In this document: one piece after another, positions 35,401 to 43,582 of the stretch
How the letters are laid out: every line of letters starts with the position of its first letter
How positions within the stretch are numbered: the stretch's first letter is position 1
Notes under the pieces: generated by a model
What the model was told of the DNA's origin: nothing
Database searches by the model: none
What the model saw: the letters and a program-made list of their open reading frames with translations, nothing else
Translations under genes and position numbers: made by a program
NCBI RefSeq assembly: GCF_013385985.1
Contig: NZ_JACAOY010000014.1
Location: 177,052-241,051 of the forward strand
Source: Pseudomonas sp. B6002
GTDB taxonomy: Bacteria > Pseudomonadota > Gammaproteobacteria > Pseudomonadales > Pseudomonadaceae
Direction of reading: 5' to 3'
Length of the DNA: 64,000 bases

Positions 35401-36492
35401 ATGCCTCAACCCACCCGACGCGACTACAGCCTCACCGGCCCCGAAGCGGCCCGCGCGGCCGAAAAGGGCCTGGTATCAGCCAACTGGTACCAATCGCCGA
35501 TTGCCCGCAAACGCATGAAGGAACTGATGCAACGCCGCGACGGCCCGGCACTGCGCGACACCGCCATTTGGGTGAGCGCGCTGTTTGCCACCGGCTTTGG
35601 CGGCTACTGGTTCTGGGGCACCTGGGCCTGCGTGCCGTTCTTCATCGCCTATGGCGTGCTGTACGGCACCGCCTCCAACCCGCGCTGGCACGAAACCGGC
35701 CACGGCACGGCGTTCAAGACGCGCTGGATGAACGACGGGCTGTATCAGGTCGCCAGCTTCATGTGCATTTTCGAGCCCCATGTGTGGCGCTGGAGCCATG
35801 CGCGGCACCACACCGACACCATCGTGGTGGGTCGCGACCCGGAGATTGTCGAACCGCGTCCGCCCAGCCTCCTGATGATGTTCCTGAGCCTGTTCAACCT
35901 GCCTCTGGCCTGGAAAACCTTCAGCGGCGTGGCGCGCCATGCCATCGGCAAGATGAGTGTCCAGGAAGCGGATTTCATCCCTGAATCCGAATGGCCCAAG
36001 GTGTTCCGTGCGGCGCGGATCTGGGTGGGTATCTATGCCGTGATCATCGGCGCCGCCCTGTATCTGCACAGTTGGCTGCCACTGATGCTGGTAGGCCTTC
36101 CGAGCCTCTACGGTGCGTGGCTTGGCTACCTGTTCGGCCTCACCCAACACGTAGGCCTGGCCGAAGACGTGCTCGACCATCGCAGCAACTGCCGCACGAT
36201 CTACATGAACCGCGTGCTGCGTTTTATCTACATGGACATGAACTACCACCTCGAGCACCACATGTACCCGATGGTGCCGTACCACGCCCTGGCCCAGTTG
36301 CACGAAGAGATCCGCAACGACTGCCCGCCGCCCTACGCCAACCTGCTGGAGGCCTACAGGGAAATCCTCCCGACGATCTGGCGCCAGCGTCGCGACCCGA
36401 ATTACTTCATCCAACGCCCCATCCACCGCCACGACGATACCCCTGTAGTGAGCGAGCTTGCTCGCGCCGGGTTCCAAAGCAGCCCCCAATAA
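35401..36492 (+). CDS. mocD: Membrane diiron oxygenase/fatty acid desaturase-like (MocD-like)
   Basis: Membrane protein of 363 residues of the desaturase/hydroxylase superfamily. Three His clusters are visible: HETGH at 97-101, HARHH at 133-137 and HLEHH at 283-287, with hydrophobic segments between. Its position before a Rieske ferredoxin and a reductase matches rhizobial mocDEF, where an oxygenase is thought to demethylate methylated inositol amines. GGAGAAC precedes the ATG. The last residues (from about 348) are encoded by a REP element, so the natural C-terminus may have been replaced. General desaturase function cannot be excluded. Confidence 0.85.
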   Translation: MPQPTRRDYSLTGPEAARAAEKGLVSANWYQSPIARKRMKELMQRRDGPALRDTAIWVSALFATGFGGYWFWGTWACVPFFIAYGVLYGTASNPRWHETGHGTAFKTRWMNDGLYQVASFMCIFEPHVWRWSHARHHTDTIVVGRDPEIVEPRPPSLLMMFLSLFNLPLAWKTFSGVARHAIGKMSVQEADFIPESEWPKVFRAARIWVGIYAVIIGAALYLHSWLPLMLVGLPSLYGAWLGYLFGLTQHVGLAEDVLDHRSNCRTIYMNRVLRFIYMDMNYHLEHHMYPMVPYHALAQLHEEIRNDCPPPYANLLEAYREILPTIWRQRRDPNYFIQRPIHRHDDTPVVSELARAGFQSSPQ

Positions 36493-36564
36493 CGCCACCG
36501 CGTATTCTCAAACAACCTTGCGGCATATGTGCTGCCGCCGCGCGAGCAAGCTCGCTCACTACAG
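36443..36564. repeat. REP pair overlapping the end of the mocD-like gene
   Basis: Inverted REP units at about 36443-36467 and 36540-36564, core GTAGTGAGCGAGCTTGCTCG and its complement, about 72 bp apart. The left unit lies inside the mocD-like coding sequence. The right unit ends just before the AGGA ribosome binding site of the Rieske gene, so the stem lies between the two cistrons and could influence their relative expression. Confidence 0.85.
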
Positions 36565-36572
36565 GAACCATC

Positions 36573-36893
36573 ATGAACGACCAATGGATCGACGTCTGCG
36601 CCGTGGGCGAAATAGACGAAGAAGACGTGCTGCGCTTCGACCACGGGCCGCACACCTACGCGGTGTACCGTTCGGCCGATAATGAATTCTTCGCCACGGC
36701 GGGCCTGTGCACCCACGAGAAAATCCACCTCGCCGACGGCCTGGTGATGGACCACATCATCGAGTGCCCCAAGCACAACGGGCGCTTCGATTACCGCACC
36801 GGCAAAGCCATGGGCGCACCGGTGTGCGTCAACCTCAAGACCTACCCGGTGCGGGTCGAAGCGGGGCGAGTGCTGCTCGCTGTCATGGCCTGA
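36573..36893 (+). CDS. mocE: Rieske [2Fe-2S] ferredoxin (MocE-like)
   Basis: Small ferredoxin of 106 residues. The cluster ligands are CTH at 46-48 and CPKH at 65-68 (C-x-H ... C-x2-H), followed by GRFDYRTGKAMGAP. The start DVCAVGEIDEEDVLRFDHG resembles the MocE and naphthalene-dioxygenase-ferredoxin group. It would carry electrons from the reductase encoded next to the diiron oxygenase encoded before. AGGAACC sits before the ATG. Its stop overlaps the reductase start (ATGATG region), indicating coupling. Confidence 0.93.
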   Translation: MNDQWIDVCAVGEIDEEDVLRFDHGPHTYAVYRSADNEFFATAGLCTHEKIHLADGLVMDHIIECPKHNGRFDYRTGKAMGAPVCVNLKTYPVRVEAGRVLLAVMA

Positions 36894-38095
36894 TGATGAA
36901 CGCCCCCCTGATTATCGTCGGCGCCGGCCATGCCGGTGGCCGTGCGGCGCTGACCCTGCGCGAAGAAGGCTACACCGGGCGCCTGATCCTGATCGGCGAT
37001 GAAGCGCACTTGCCCTACGAGCGACCGCCACTCTCCAAGGGATTGTTGCAGGGCACCACGGACCTGGCCGGGTGCAGCCTGCTCAGCAGCGAGCGACTCG
37101 CCGAGTTGGGCATCGAGCATATTGCCGGTAACCCGGTGAGCCGGTTGGAACCCTCGCAACATCGCCTGCAATTGGCTGACGGCCAGTGGTTGCCTTACGC
37201 CGGGCTGTTGCTGGCGACCGGGGGCAGGGCGCGCCGTCTGCCCCAGGAACAGGCCAATGTGCTTTACCTGCGCAGCCATGATGAAGCCCTGGCTTTGCGC
37301 AGCGTGCTGAACCCGGGCACGCGGCTGGTGGTGGTCGGCGGCGGCTTTATCGGCCTGGAAGTGGCGGCGACCGCCCGCGGGCTCGGCTGTGAAGTCACGG
37401 TGCTGGAAGCCGGGTCACGGCTGGCGGGCCGCGTACTGCCGCCCGTTATCTCGCAGGCGCTGTTGGACCTGCATCGCGAACACGGCGTGGACGTGCGATT
37501 GAATGTGGCGCTGGAATCCATCCAGGCCGATGCCGTGTGGCTGGTCGACGGTCAACGTTTGCTCTGCGACCGCGTCGTGGTCGGTATCGGCATGCAACCC
37601 AATATCGAACTGGCCGCTGGCGCAGGGTTGGAGGTGGGGCAGGGTATCCGTGTCGATGAATACCTGCGCACCAGTGCGCCGAACATTTATGCGGCGGGTG
37701 ACGTGTGTGAGTTTCGCCTGGGGGGCCTCTATCAACGCCAGGAGACCTGGCGCAACGCCGAGGCCCAGGGGCGCCATGCGGCACTCAATTTGTTGGGGCG
37801 TGAAGTGCCGTTCGAAACGATCCCGGGTTTCTGGTCCGATCAGTACGACTGGGGCTTGCAGACCGTGGGGGTGCTGACGCCGATGGCGATCAGCCGCCCA
37901 CTGCCGGGAGGCGGCATGCTGCTGTTTTGCCTGGATGCCGATCAGCGTTTGCAAGGTGCCTGCGGCTGGGCCCCGGGCAACGGCGTGGCCAAGGACATCA
38001 AGCTGTGCGAGCGCCTGATCACCGCACGGATTGCCCTCGACGCCGCTACGCTGGCCGATCCCGGGCAGTCCCTTAAACACCTGCTGCGAGGCTGA
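36893..38095 (+). CDS. mocF: FAD-dependent ferredoxin reductase (MocF-like)
   Basis: NAD(P)H-dependent flavoprotein of 400 residues. The FAD motif is IIVGAGHAGGRAA, the NAD motif VVVGGGFIGLEVAA is at about 145-160, and the second FAD motif is APNIYAAGDVCEF. These are typical of rhodocoxin/putidaredoxin-type reductases. It would reduce the Rieske protein encoded immediately upstream. Two adjacent ATGs (36893, 36896) are possible; the first overlaps the Rieske stop. A C-terminal reductase domain follows from about 320. The next gene starts two bases after its stop codon. Confidence 0.92.
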   Translation: MMNAPLIIVGAGHAGGRAALTLREEGYTGRLILIGDEAHLPYERPPLSKGLLQGTTDLAGCSLLSSERLAELGIEHIAGNPVSRLEPSQHRLQLADGQWLPYAGLLLATGGRARRLPQEQANVLYLRSHDEALALRSVLNPGTRLVVVGGGFIGLEVAATARGLGCEVTVLEAGSRLAGRVLPPVISQALLDLHREHGVDVRLNVALESIQADAVWLVDGQRLLCDRVVVGIGMQPNIELAAGAGLEVGQGIRVDEYLRTSAPNIYAAGDVCEFRLGGLYQRQETWRNAEAQGRHAALNLLGREVPFETIPGFWSDQYDWGLQTVGVLTPMAISRPLPGGGMLLFCLDADQRLQGACGWAPGNGVAKDIKLCERLITARIALDAATLADPGQSLKHLLRG

Positions 38096-38096
38096 T

Positions 38097-38921
38097 ATGC
38101 GCCAACTCCTGGTATTCCAATCCCTATGGGCGATGCAAACCGAATCCGGCCCGCTGGAGGCGCAACTCGACCGCATCAAGGCTGCGGGATTCGATGGCAT
38201 CACCGACCACTACTGGCAGCCTGCCGACGTGGCCCGGCTGCATGCAGCGGCCACGGCCAGGGGCTTGCAGATTGAAGGTCAGTTGTTCCCGCAAAGCGTC
38301 GACGACCTGGCCGCAGCGTTGGACGTGATCAGCCGCTACGGTTGCCATCACCTCACCCTACAAGCCGACGTGCGCCCGCGCACCCAGAGCGAAGCCGCGC
38401 GGTTGGTGGTGGGTTGGCAGCGATTGGCCGAGCAGGTGGACTTTCCGGTACTGCTGGAAACCCATCGCTATCGCCTGACCAACGACCTGCTGTTCACCCT
38501 CGACCTGCTGGCGCAAATGCCCGACCTGAAACTGCTGGCCGACCTGTCTCACTACGTAGTCGGGCGTGAACTGCCCGAGCCTGGCGCGCTTGAAGACGAC
38601 GAGCAGATCCGCACGATCCTGCGCCATAGCTGGGGTTTTCACGGCCGTGTCGCCAGCAGCGAGCAGGTGCAGGTCTCGCTGGACTTTCCCCAGCACCAGG
38701 CCTGGGTGCAGCGGTTTACCGAGTGGTGGCGCTACGGGATCAACGACTGGCTGGCCCGCCCCGACACGCCGCAGAGCTTGTCTTTCACCTGCGAACTCGG
38801 CCCGCCGCCCTATGCGATCACCGGCGCCGATGGCCACGAGATCAGTGACCGTTGGGCCGAAGCCTTGAAACTGCAGGCACTGATTCGCACCCTATGGCAC
38901 AGCTGCACCCACCCCCTGTAG
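38097..38921 (+). CDS. TIM-barrel sugar phosphate isomerase/epimerase-like protein
   Basis: Protein of 274 residues with xylose-isomerase-like TIM-barrel features: FDGITDHYWQPADVARLHAAA, LLETHRYRLTNDLLFTLDLL and LKLLADLSHYVVGRELPEP, where the Glu, Asp and His are probable metal ligands. It is the last gene of the LacI-controlled operon, after the oxygenase system, so it probably acts on the demethylated or oxidised sugar/inositol product. GAGG lies 5 bp before the ATG. Its TAG stop (38919-38921) comes from a REP element (CTGTAGGAGCC). The precise reaction is unknown. Confidence 0.85.
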   Translation: MRQLLVFQSLWAMQTESGPLEAQLDRIKAAGFDGITDHYWQPADVARLHAAATARGLQIEGQLFPQSVDDLAAALDVISRYGCHHLTLQADVRPRTQSEAARLVVGWQRLAEQVDFPVLLETHRYRLTNDLLFTLDLLAQMPDLKLLADLSHYVVGRELPEPGALEDDEQIRTILRHSWGFHGRVASSEQVQVSLDFPQHQAWVQRFTEWWRYGINDWLARPDTPQSLSFTCELGPPPYAITGADGHEISDRWAEALKLQALIRTLWHSCTHPL

Positions 38922-38942
38922 GAGCCGGCTTGCCGGCGATGG
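38916..38942. repeat. Single REP element supplying a stop codon
   Basis: One REP unit, core GTAGGAGCCGGCTTGCCGGC, begins inside the last codons of the TIM-barrel gene; its TAG is that gene's stop. A short fragment ATCGCCATCG about 10 bp downstream may be a decayed partner unit. Confidence 0.85.
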
Positions 38943-39010
38943 CGCCCGTAAAATCGCCATCGAATCTGCTAATCTGCCCGGGTCTTTAGCCCCCAGCCCG
39001 GACCTTCACC

Positions 39011-39961
39011 ATGTCGACATCCTCCGTTCAGCCGCCCCTGGAACCGCAATCCGTCTGCCACCCCATCACCAGCAGCGCCATCTTCATGGTCGCCACCATC
39101 ACCCCCGGCAGTGAAGACACGGTGCGCGGCTGGTGCGCCGACATCGCCGGGCTGGTGCGTTCGGTGGGCAAGCGCGTGCCGGCAGGCAACCTCACCTGCG
39201 TGTGCGGGTTTGGCTCGGATGCCTGGGACCGACTGTTCGGCGCGCCTCGCCCGGCCGCACTGCACCCGTTCCGCGAATTCGGTGTGCCAGGGCGCCTGGC
39301 GGTGTCGACACCGGGGGATATCCTGCTGCACATCCGCGCCGAGCAGATGGACCTGTGCTTTGAACTGGCCACCCATCTCATGGCGGCCCTGGGCGACGCG
39401 GTGAAGGTGGTGGATGAGGTGCAGGGTTTCCGCTACTTCGACATGCGCAGCATCATCGGCTTTGTCGACGGCACCGAGAACCCGGTGGGGCGCAAGGCCG
39501 AGGGTTTCACCATCGTGGGTGATGAAGACAGCGAATTCCGTGGCGGCAGCTATGTGCTGGTGCAGAAGTACCTGCACAACATGACGGCCTGGAACGGCCT
39601 GACCGTGGAGGCCCAGGAGAAGGTGATCGGGCGCACCAAACTGTCGGATATCGAGCTGGACGAGGAGGCTAAGCCAAGCAATTCCCATAGCGCGCTCACT
39701 GTCATCACGGACGAGAACGGTGAGGAAGTGAAGATCCTGCGCGACAACATGCCCTTCGGCCGGCCGGGGGCAGGGGAGTTCGGCACCTATTTCATTGGGT
39801 ATGCACGCTCGCCGCAGCCGTTGGAGTTGATGCTGGAGAACATGTTCGTCGGGCGCCCGGTGGGCAATTACGACCGCTTGCTGGATTTCAGTACGGCGGT
39901 TACTGGCGGGTTGTTCTTCGTACCCTCGGCCGACCTGCTCGAAGCATTGGCCGACCGCTAA
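39011..39961 (+). CDS. DyP-type heme peroxidase
   Basis: Dye-decolourising peroxidase of 316 residues, the size of the shorter A/B-class cytosolic or encapsulin-cargo types. The signature GFVDGTENP contains the catalytic Asp of GxxDG. The proximal His is probably in SNSHSAL, and the distal Arg lies in GTYFIGYARSP. It oxidises phenols, dyes and possibly lignin fragments with H2O2. There is no signal peptide. No encapsulin gene was seen next to it. It stands alone between REP elements, and its ribosome binding site is weak. Confidence 0.93.
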   Translation: MSTSSVQPPLEPQSVCHPITSSAIFMVATITPGSEDTVRGWCADIAGLVRSVGKRVPAGNLTCVCGFGSDAWDRLFGAPRPAALHPFREFGVPGRLAVSTPGDILLHIRAEQMDLCFELATHLMAALGDAVKVVDEVQGFRYFDMRSIIGFVDGTENPVGRKAEGFTIVGDEDSEFRGGSYVLVQKYLHNMTAWNGLTVEAQEKVIGRTKLSDIELDEEAKPSNSHSALTVITDENGEEVKILRDNMPFGRPGAGEFGTYFIGYARSPQPLELMLENMFVGRPVGNYDRLLDFSTAVTGGLFFVPSADLLEALADR

Positions 39962-39971
39962 CCACGATCCC

Positions 39972-40063
39972 CTGTAGGAGCCGGCTTGCCGGCGATAGCG
40001 GTGTATCAATCAAAGGGTGTGCTGATTGACCTGACGTCATCGCCGGCAAGCCGGCTCCTACAG
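39972..40063. repeat. REP pair (REPIN-like)
   Basis: Inverted REP units at about 39972-39996 and 40039-40063, core CTGTAGGAGCCGGCTTGCCG and its complement. They lie between the convergent DyP peroxidase and UppP-type genes and fill the gap. The right unit is followed by a G run (40064-40070). Confidence 0.88.
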
Positions 40064-40072
40064 GGGGGGGTG

Positions 40073-40945
40073 TCAGGCCAGTAGGCCGGTGCTCACGGCC
40101 ACAATCAGGAACACCCCGAGCAACGCCCGGTAGATCACGAACGGCCAGGTGGAGAACCGCTCCAGGAACTTCATCAAGCCCCAGATCGCAAAGAACGCCG
40201 AGACGCTTGCCACCACCAGCCCGAAGATCAGGTGTGGCCAGGCGTGGGCCGGCATGTCCGCATGCAACAACACCCACAGCTCCTTCAAACCGGCGAGGGC
40301 GATGGCCGGCAGGCCCAGCAGGAAGGAGAAGCGTGCCGCTTCTTCACGCTTGAAGTTGAGGAACAGCGCGGCGGTGAGGGTGGAGCCGGAACGCGACACG
40401 CCCGGGATCAGCGCGCCAATCTGTGCGATACCCACGATCAGCGCATCGCGCAGGCGCATTTCGCTCACCTCGCGGGTGTGGCGTGCGCGCACTTCGGCCA
40501 CTGCCAGCAACACCGCCATGACCACGCAGGAAATGCCGATCACCATCAACCCGCGCAACGGCGAGTTGCAGGCGTTCAGGGTCGAGGACAGCGCGAGGCC
40601 GGCAATCCCGATCGGGATGGTCGCCAGCACAATCGCCACCGCCAGCTTGAACCAGCGGTCGTTGTAGTCGCCCCGGCGCACTGCGCCGATGCTGCCGGTG
40701 GTCACTTGGCGCACATCACGCCAGAAGTAACTGACCACCGCCGCCAGCGCCGCCAACTGCATGGCCGCCGAAAACGCCGAGCCCGGGTCTTGCCAGCCGA
40801 GCAGGGCGGGCACCACCCGCATGTGGGCAGTGGACGACACCGGCAACAGCTCGGTAATGCCCTGGATCACGCCCAGGATGAAGATCTGCAGGTAATCCAG
40901 GGAGGCAAAGCCCACATCCAGGCCGGCGGTACAGACGTTGGTCAA
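40073..40945 (-). CDS. uppP: Undecaprenyl-diphosphate phosphatase (UppP/BacA family)
   Basis: Inner-membrane protein of about 290 residues with repeated hydrophobic segments and both UppP motifs: ITELLPVSSTAHM near the N-terminus (catalytic Glu and the SST motif) and GVSRSGST in the middle. It dephosphorylates undecaprenyl diphosphate for cell-wall lipid recycling, and extra copies confer bacitracin resistance. The start is probably TTG at 40945 with AAGGA 8 bp upstream; the ATG nearby at 40952 is out of frame. LPVSSTAHMRVVP differs slightly from the more common PISSTGH form, so this may be the second UppP copy of the strain. Confidence 0.9.
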   Translation of the reverse strand: MTNVCTAGLDVGFASLDYLQIFILGVIQGITELLPVSSTAHMRVVPALLGWQDPGSAFSAAMQLAALAAVVSYFWRDVRQVTTGSIGAVRRGDYNDRWFKLAVAIVLATIPIGIAGLALSSTLNACNSPLRGLMVIGISCVVMAVLLAVAEVRARHTREVSEMRLRDALIVGIAQIGALIPGVSRSGSTLTAALFLNFKREEAARFSFLLGLPAIALAGLKELWVLLHADMPAHAWPHLIFGLVVASVSAFFAIWGLMKFLERFSTWPFVIYRALLGVFLIVAVSTGLLA

Positions 40946-41162
40946 AATACATGTCCTTAAAATGAATAACCGGAACCTGTAGTGAGCGGGCTCGCCCCGC
41001 GCCGCCGCGACACCGAACTCAAACGGGAGAAACCCGATGCCAGGTAGGGCGCCGCGCGGGGCAAGCCCGCTCACTACAGTTCTGGGGAAGTTTATTCTAA
41101 ATGTTTCAGGATTTTGGACGGGGCCGGGTAAATCCGCAATCGGTTCAGCAAACAGAAAGGTT
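40946..41162. other. Intergenic region with a REP pair
   Basis: Gap between the divergent UppP-type and acetyltransferase genes. It holds an inverted REP pair at about 40977-41001 and 41050-41079. The remainder to 41162 is AT-richer and could hold the acetyltransferase promoter; no clear -35/-10 pair was recognised. Confidence 0.5.
40977..41079. repeat. REP pair of the GTAGTGAGCGGGC class
   Basis: Inverted units at about 40977-41001 (core CTGTAGTGAGCGGGCTCGCC) and 41050-41079 (its near complement). The pair belongs to a different sequence class from the GTAGGAGCCGG units nearby. Confidence 0.85.
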
Positions 41163-41180
41163 ATGCAATGTATTGGCCTG

Positions 41181-41218
41181 CGCAGGGCTTTTGTGAACAA
41201 TGGCGCCCTGCGTTTTTT
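41181..41218 (+). terminator. Terminator-like hairpin just before the acetyltransferase start
   Basis: CGCAGGGC at 41181-41188 pairs with GCCCTGCG at 41205-41212, followed by six T at 41213-41218. This has the form of an intrinsic terminator, yet it lies only 14 bp upstream of the acetyltransferase ATG at 41232. It may be an attenuator, or it may be coding if translation starts upstream at 41163. Confidence 0.5.
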
Positions 41219-41231
41219 GACCGAGAGCCCC

Positions 41232-41738
41232 ATGCCTGAAACCACCGTCGAATTGATCCAGACCGGCCCTGACGCCCTGGAGCTGATCCGCAATCTCTAC
41301 CAGTACTACGCCTATGAGTCCTCCGACTGGGAACAGGAAGATGTCGAGTCCGACGGACGCTTCTATATCCACGACGAGCACCTGGTGCGCTACTGGGAAG
41401 ACCCGCAGTGGAGCGCCCACCTGCTGCTGGTGGAGGGTTACATCGCCGGTTTCCTGCTGATCGAAGGCAGCGAGTTGCCCGGTGTTGATGCCCTGGAGCT
41501 GGCCGACCTGTTCATCCTCAAGCGCTATCGGCGCAAAGGCATTGGCCGCGCAATCGCCACCCAGGTGCTGTGCAGCGGCGAGCGCAACTGGCTGGTGCGT
41601 TTCTATGACCAGGACGAAGTGTCCCAGGCGTTCTGGCGCACGGTGCTGGACAACCTGCCACGCCCGGTGCAGGCCCTGGACCTGGACGATGACCCGCAGC
41701 TGGTCAATTACCTGATCACGCGGGTGGCGCTGCATTGA
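41232..41738 (+). CDS. GNAT-family N-acetyltransferase
   Basis: Protein of 168 residues. The acetyl-CoA-binding motif A is LFILKRYRRKGIGRAIATQVL (R/Q-x2-G-x-G/A), preceded by a WSAHLLLVEGYIAGFLLIEG strand pair, and ends with DPQLVNYLITRVAL. The substrate is unknown. The ATG at 41232 has GAGAG upstream, but an in-frame ATG at 41163 (extra 23 residues, AAAGG just upstream) would span a terminator-like hairpin. A strong intrinsic terminator follows at 41757-41783, so it appears to be a single-gene unit. Confidence 0.85.
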   Translation: MPETTVELIQTGPDALELIRNLYQYYAYESSDWEQEDVESDGRFYIHDEHLVRYWEDPQWSAHLLLVEGYIAGFLLIEGSELPGVDALELADLFILKRYRRKGIGRAIATQVLCSGERNWLVRFYDQDEVSQAFWRTVLDNLPRPVQALDLDDDPQLVNYLITRVALH

Positions 41739-41756
41739 GGATTGGCGGGTTCATCT

Positions 41757-41783
41757 AAAAGAGGCTTCGGCCTCTTTTTTTTG
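41757..41783 (+). terminator. Intrinsic terminator
   Basis: AAAGAGGC (41758-41765), loop TTCG, GCCTCTTT (41770-41777) and a T run to about 41782: a stable GC stem with UUCG tetraloop and U tract. It ends the acetyltransferase transcript 19 bp after the stop codon. Confidence 0.92.
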
Positions 41784-42013
41784 TCTGCGTTTCAGCCCAT
41801 TCGCTGTAGCTGTCTCTGACCTTAATGTTTTTATGTGCATAAAAAAACATTTACAGGCATGGTGCATGCTGTGAATATGTCCCGGCGAATTTAAAAAAAC
41901 AAAAATCATCCGCGGCCATGACCTCGCTCAGGCCATAACAATAACGACCTAACACAGGCTTGAAGCCGGCTCCTGCCCCAGGCCGGTCTTCTCAGCGAAG
42001 GAGAACGTCTCCC
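41784..42013. other. Promoter region of the peptide-type ABC operon
   Basis: A 230-bp AT-rich stretch between the terminator and the binding-protein gene. It contains an imperfect inverted repeat at 41824-41851 and the phrase GGCATGGTGCATGC. No ORF was supported. The promoter of the ABC importer genes must lie here, but no clear -35/-10 pair was identified. Confidence 0.5.
41824..41851. promoter_or_regulatory. AT-rich inverted repeat upstream of the ABC operon
   Basis: AATGTTTTTATG (41824-41835) and CATAAAAAAACATT (41838-41851) form an imperfect inverted repeat. A related phrase, ATAAAAACATTT, occurs at about 49547-49558 in front of the serine-hydrolase operon. A common regulator is possible but AT-rich matches are easily made by chance. 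Confidence 0.3.
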
Positions 42014-43570
42014 GTGAATCGCTTACTCAATGGAACGCTGTGCGTCACCCTCGCACTGGGCGCCGGCCTCGCGCAGGCCCAGAGCACTTTGCGCGTGGGC
42101 TTGAACGCCGATATCCGCAGCACTGAACCGGGCGTCAACCGTGATGAGAACACCGACACGGTGATGCTGCACATCGTCGAGGGTCTTGTGGCTCACCGTG
42201 AAGACGCCTCCGTCGGCCCGTTGCTGGCCCGCGAAGTGCTGCGCTCGGACGACGGCATGACCTACACCTTCAAACTGCGTGAAGGCGTGCACTTCCAGAA
42301 TGGCGCCACCCTGACCGCCCAGGACGTGAAGTGGACCTGGGAGCGTTACCTCAACCCCAAGACCCAATGGCGCTGCCTGGCCGAATTCGATGGTCGTGGC
42401 GGGGCGAAGATCACCGGCATCGACACGCCGGACCCACTCACGGTGGTGTTCCACCTTGACCAGCCCAGTGGCTTGTTCCTGGCCTCGATGGCACGCCCCG
42501 ACTGCGGTGGCAGCGGCATCCTGCACCGCGACTCGCTGGCGGCCGATGGCAGTTGGAAGGCGCCGGTGGGCACTGGCCCGTTCAGCCTCACCGAATGGAA
42601 GCCCGGCCAATACGTGGTGTTGTCCCGTTTCAAGGACTACAGCCCGCGTGACGAAGCCGGGCCGGATGGTTTCACCGGCAAGAAGCAGGCGCTGGTGGAT
42701 GACCTGCGCTTCATGGTGATACCCGACCCGTCGTCGGCCAAAGCCGCCTTGATGTCCAACAACATCGACCTGCTGCCCAACGTCAGTGCCAGCGATGCCG
42801 AGGAGCTGAAAGCCACGCCGGGAGTGCAGATTTCGTTCAGCCCGATCATGGCCATCTGTGGCTTGCTGTTCCAGACCAACGACCCGCTGCTCAAGGATGT
42901 GCGTATCCGCCGGGCCATCGCTGCCTCCCTCGACTATGGGCAGATGGTCACCGCGCTGTCCAATGGCACCTCCGAGCCGAACAACTCGGCGATCCCGCAG
43001 ACCAGCCCGTTCTACAGCGCCACCGCCAAGCAGGGTTACCACCACGACCCGCAACTGGCCCAGCGCCTGCTCAAAGAGGCCGGCTACAACGGCCAGCCGA
43101 TCAAGATGATCGTCAACAAGCGTTACTCGCAGATGTTCGACATGGGCCTGCTCAGCCAGGCCATAGCGGTGGCCAGCGGCTTGAATATCCAGATGGAAAC
43201 CCTGGAGTGGGGCACCCAGCTGGAGCGCTACCAGAGCGGCAACTACCAGATGATGGCGTTTTCTTATTCCTCGCGCCTGGACCCGGCCACCAGCTTCGAC
43301 TCGCTGATGGGCGACAAGACCAAGGAACCCCGCAAAGTCTGGGACAACCCCCAGGCCCAGGCAGTGCTGCGCGAAGCGGTGCGTGAGAGCGACACGGCCA
43401 AGCGCCAAGCGCTGTTCGACCAACTGCACACGATGATGATCCACGACACGCCGATGGTGATCATCTACAACGGCACGGTCGCCGCAGCGCTGCGCGACAG
43501 CGTCAAGGGCTTCCATTCGTGGCCGGTGTCGTCGCCACGGTTGTGGGGCGTCAGCCTCGCGGCACAGTAA
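42014..43570 (+). CDS. ABC transporter substrate-binding protein (DppA/OppA family)
   Basis: Periplasmic binding protein of 518 residues. The GTG at 42014 starts a signal peptide MNRLLNGTLCVTLALGAGLAQA that would be cleaved before QSTLRVG. Family SBP_bac_5 features include LREGVHFQNGATLTAQDVKWTWERYLNP and the C-terminal PMVIIYNGTVAAAL. Ligands of this family are peptides, opines, nickel or other amide compounds. It heads a cluster with two permeases, a fused ATPase and a porin. GGAG lies about 10 bp upstream of the GTG. Confidence 0.92.
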   Translation: MNRLLNGTLCVTLALGAGLAQAQSTLRVGLNADIRSTEPGVNRDENTDTVMLHIVEGLVAHREDASVGPLLAREVLRSDDGMTYTFKLREGVHFQNGATLTAQDVKWTWERYLNPKTQWRCLAEFDGRGGAKITGIDTPDPLTVVFHLDQPSGLFLASMARPDCGGSGILHRDSLAADGSWKAPVGTGPFSLTEWKPGQYVVLSRFKDYSPRDEAGPDGFTGKKQALVDDLRFMVIPDPSSAKAALMSNNIDLLPNVSASDAEELKATPGVQISFSPIMAICGLLFQTNDPLLKDVRIRRAIAASLDYGQMVTALSNGTSEPNNSAIPQTSPFYSATAKQGYHHDPQLAQRLLKEAGYNGQPIKMIVNKRYSQMFDMGLLSQAIAVASGLNIQMETLEWGTQLERYQSGNYQMMAFSYSSRLDPATSFDSLMGDKTKEPRKVWDNPQAQAVLREAVRESDTAKRQALFDQLHTMMIHDTPMVIIYNGTVAAALRDSVKGFHSWPVSSPRLWGVSLAAQ

Positions 43571-43582
43571 CAGGGCCTGAAC

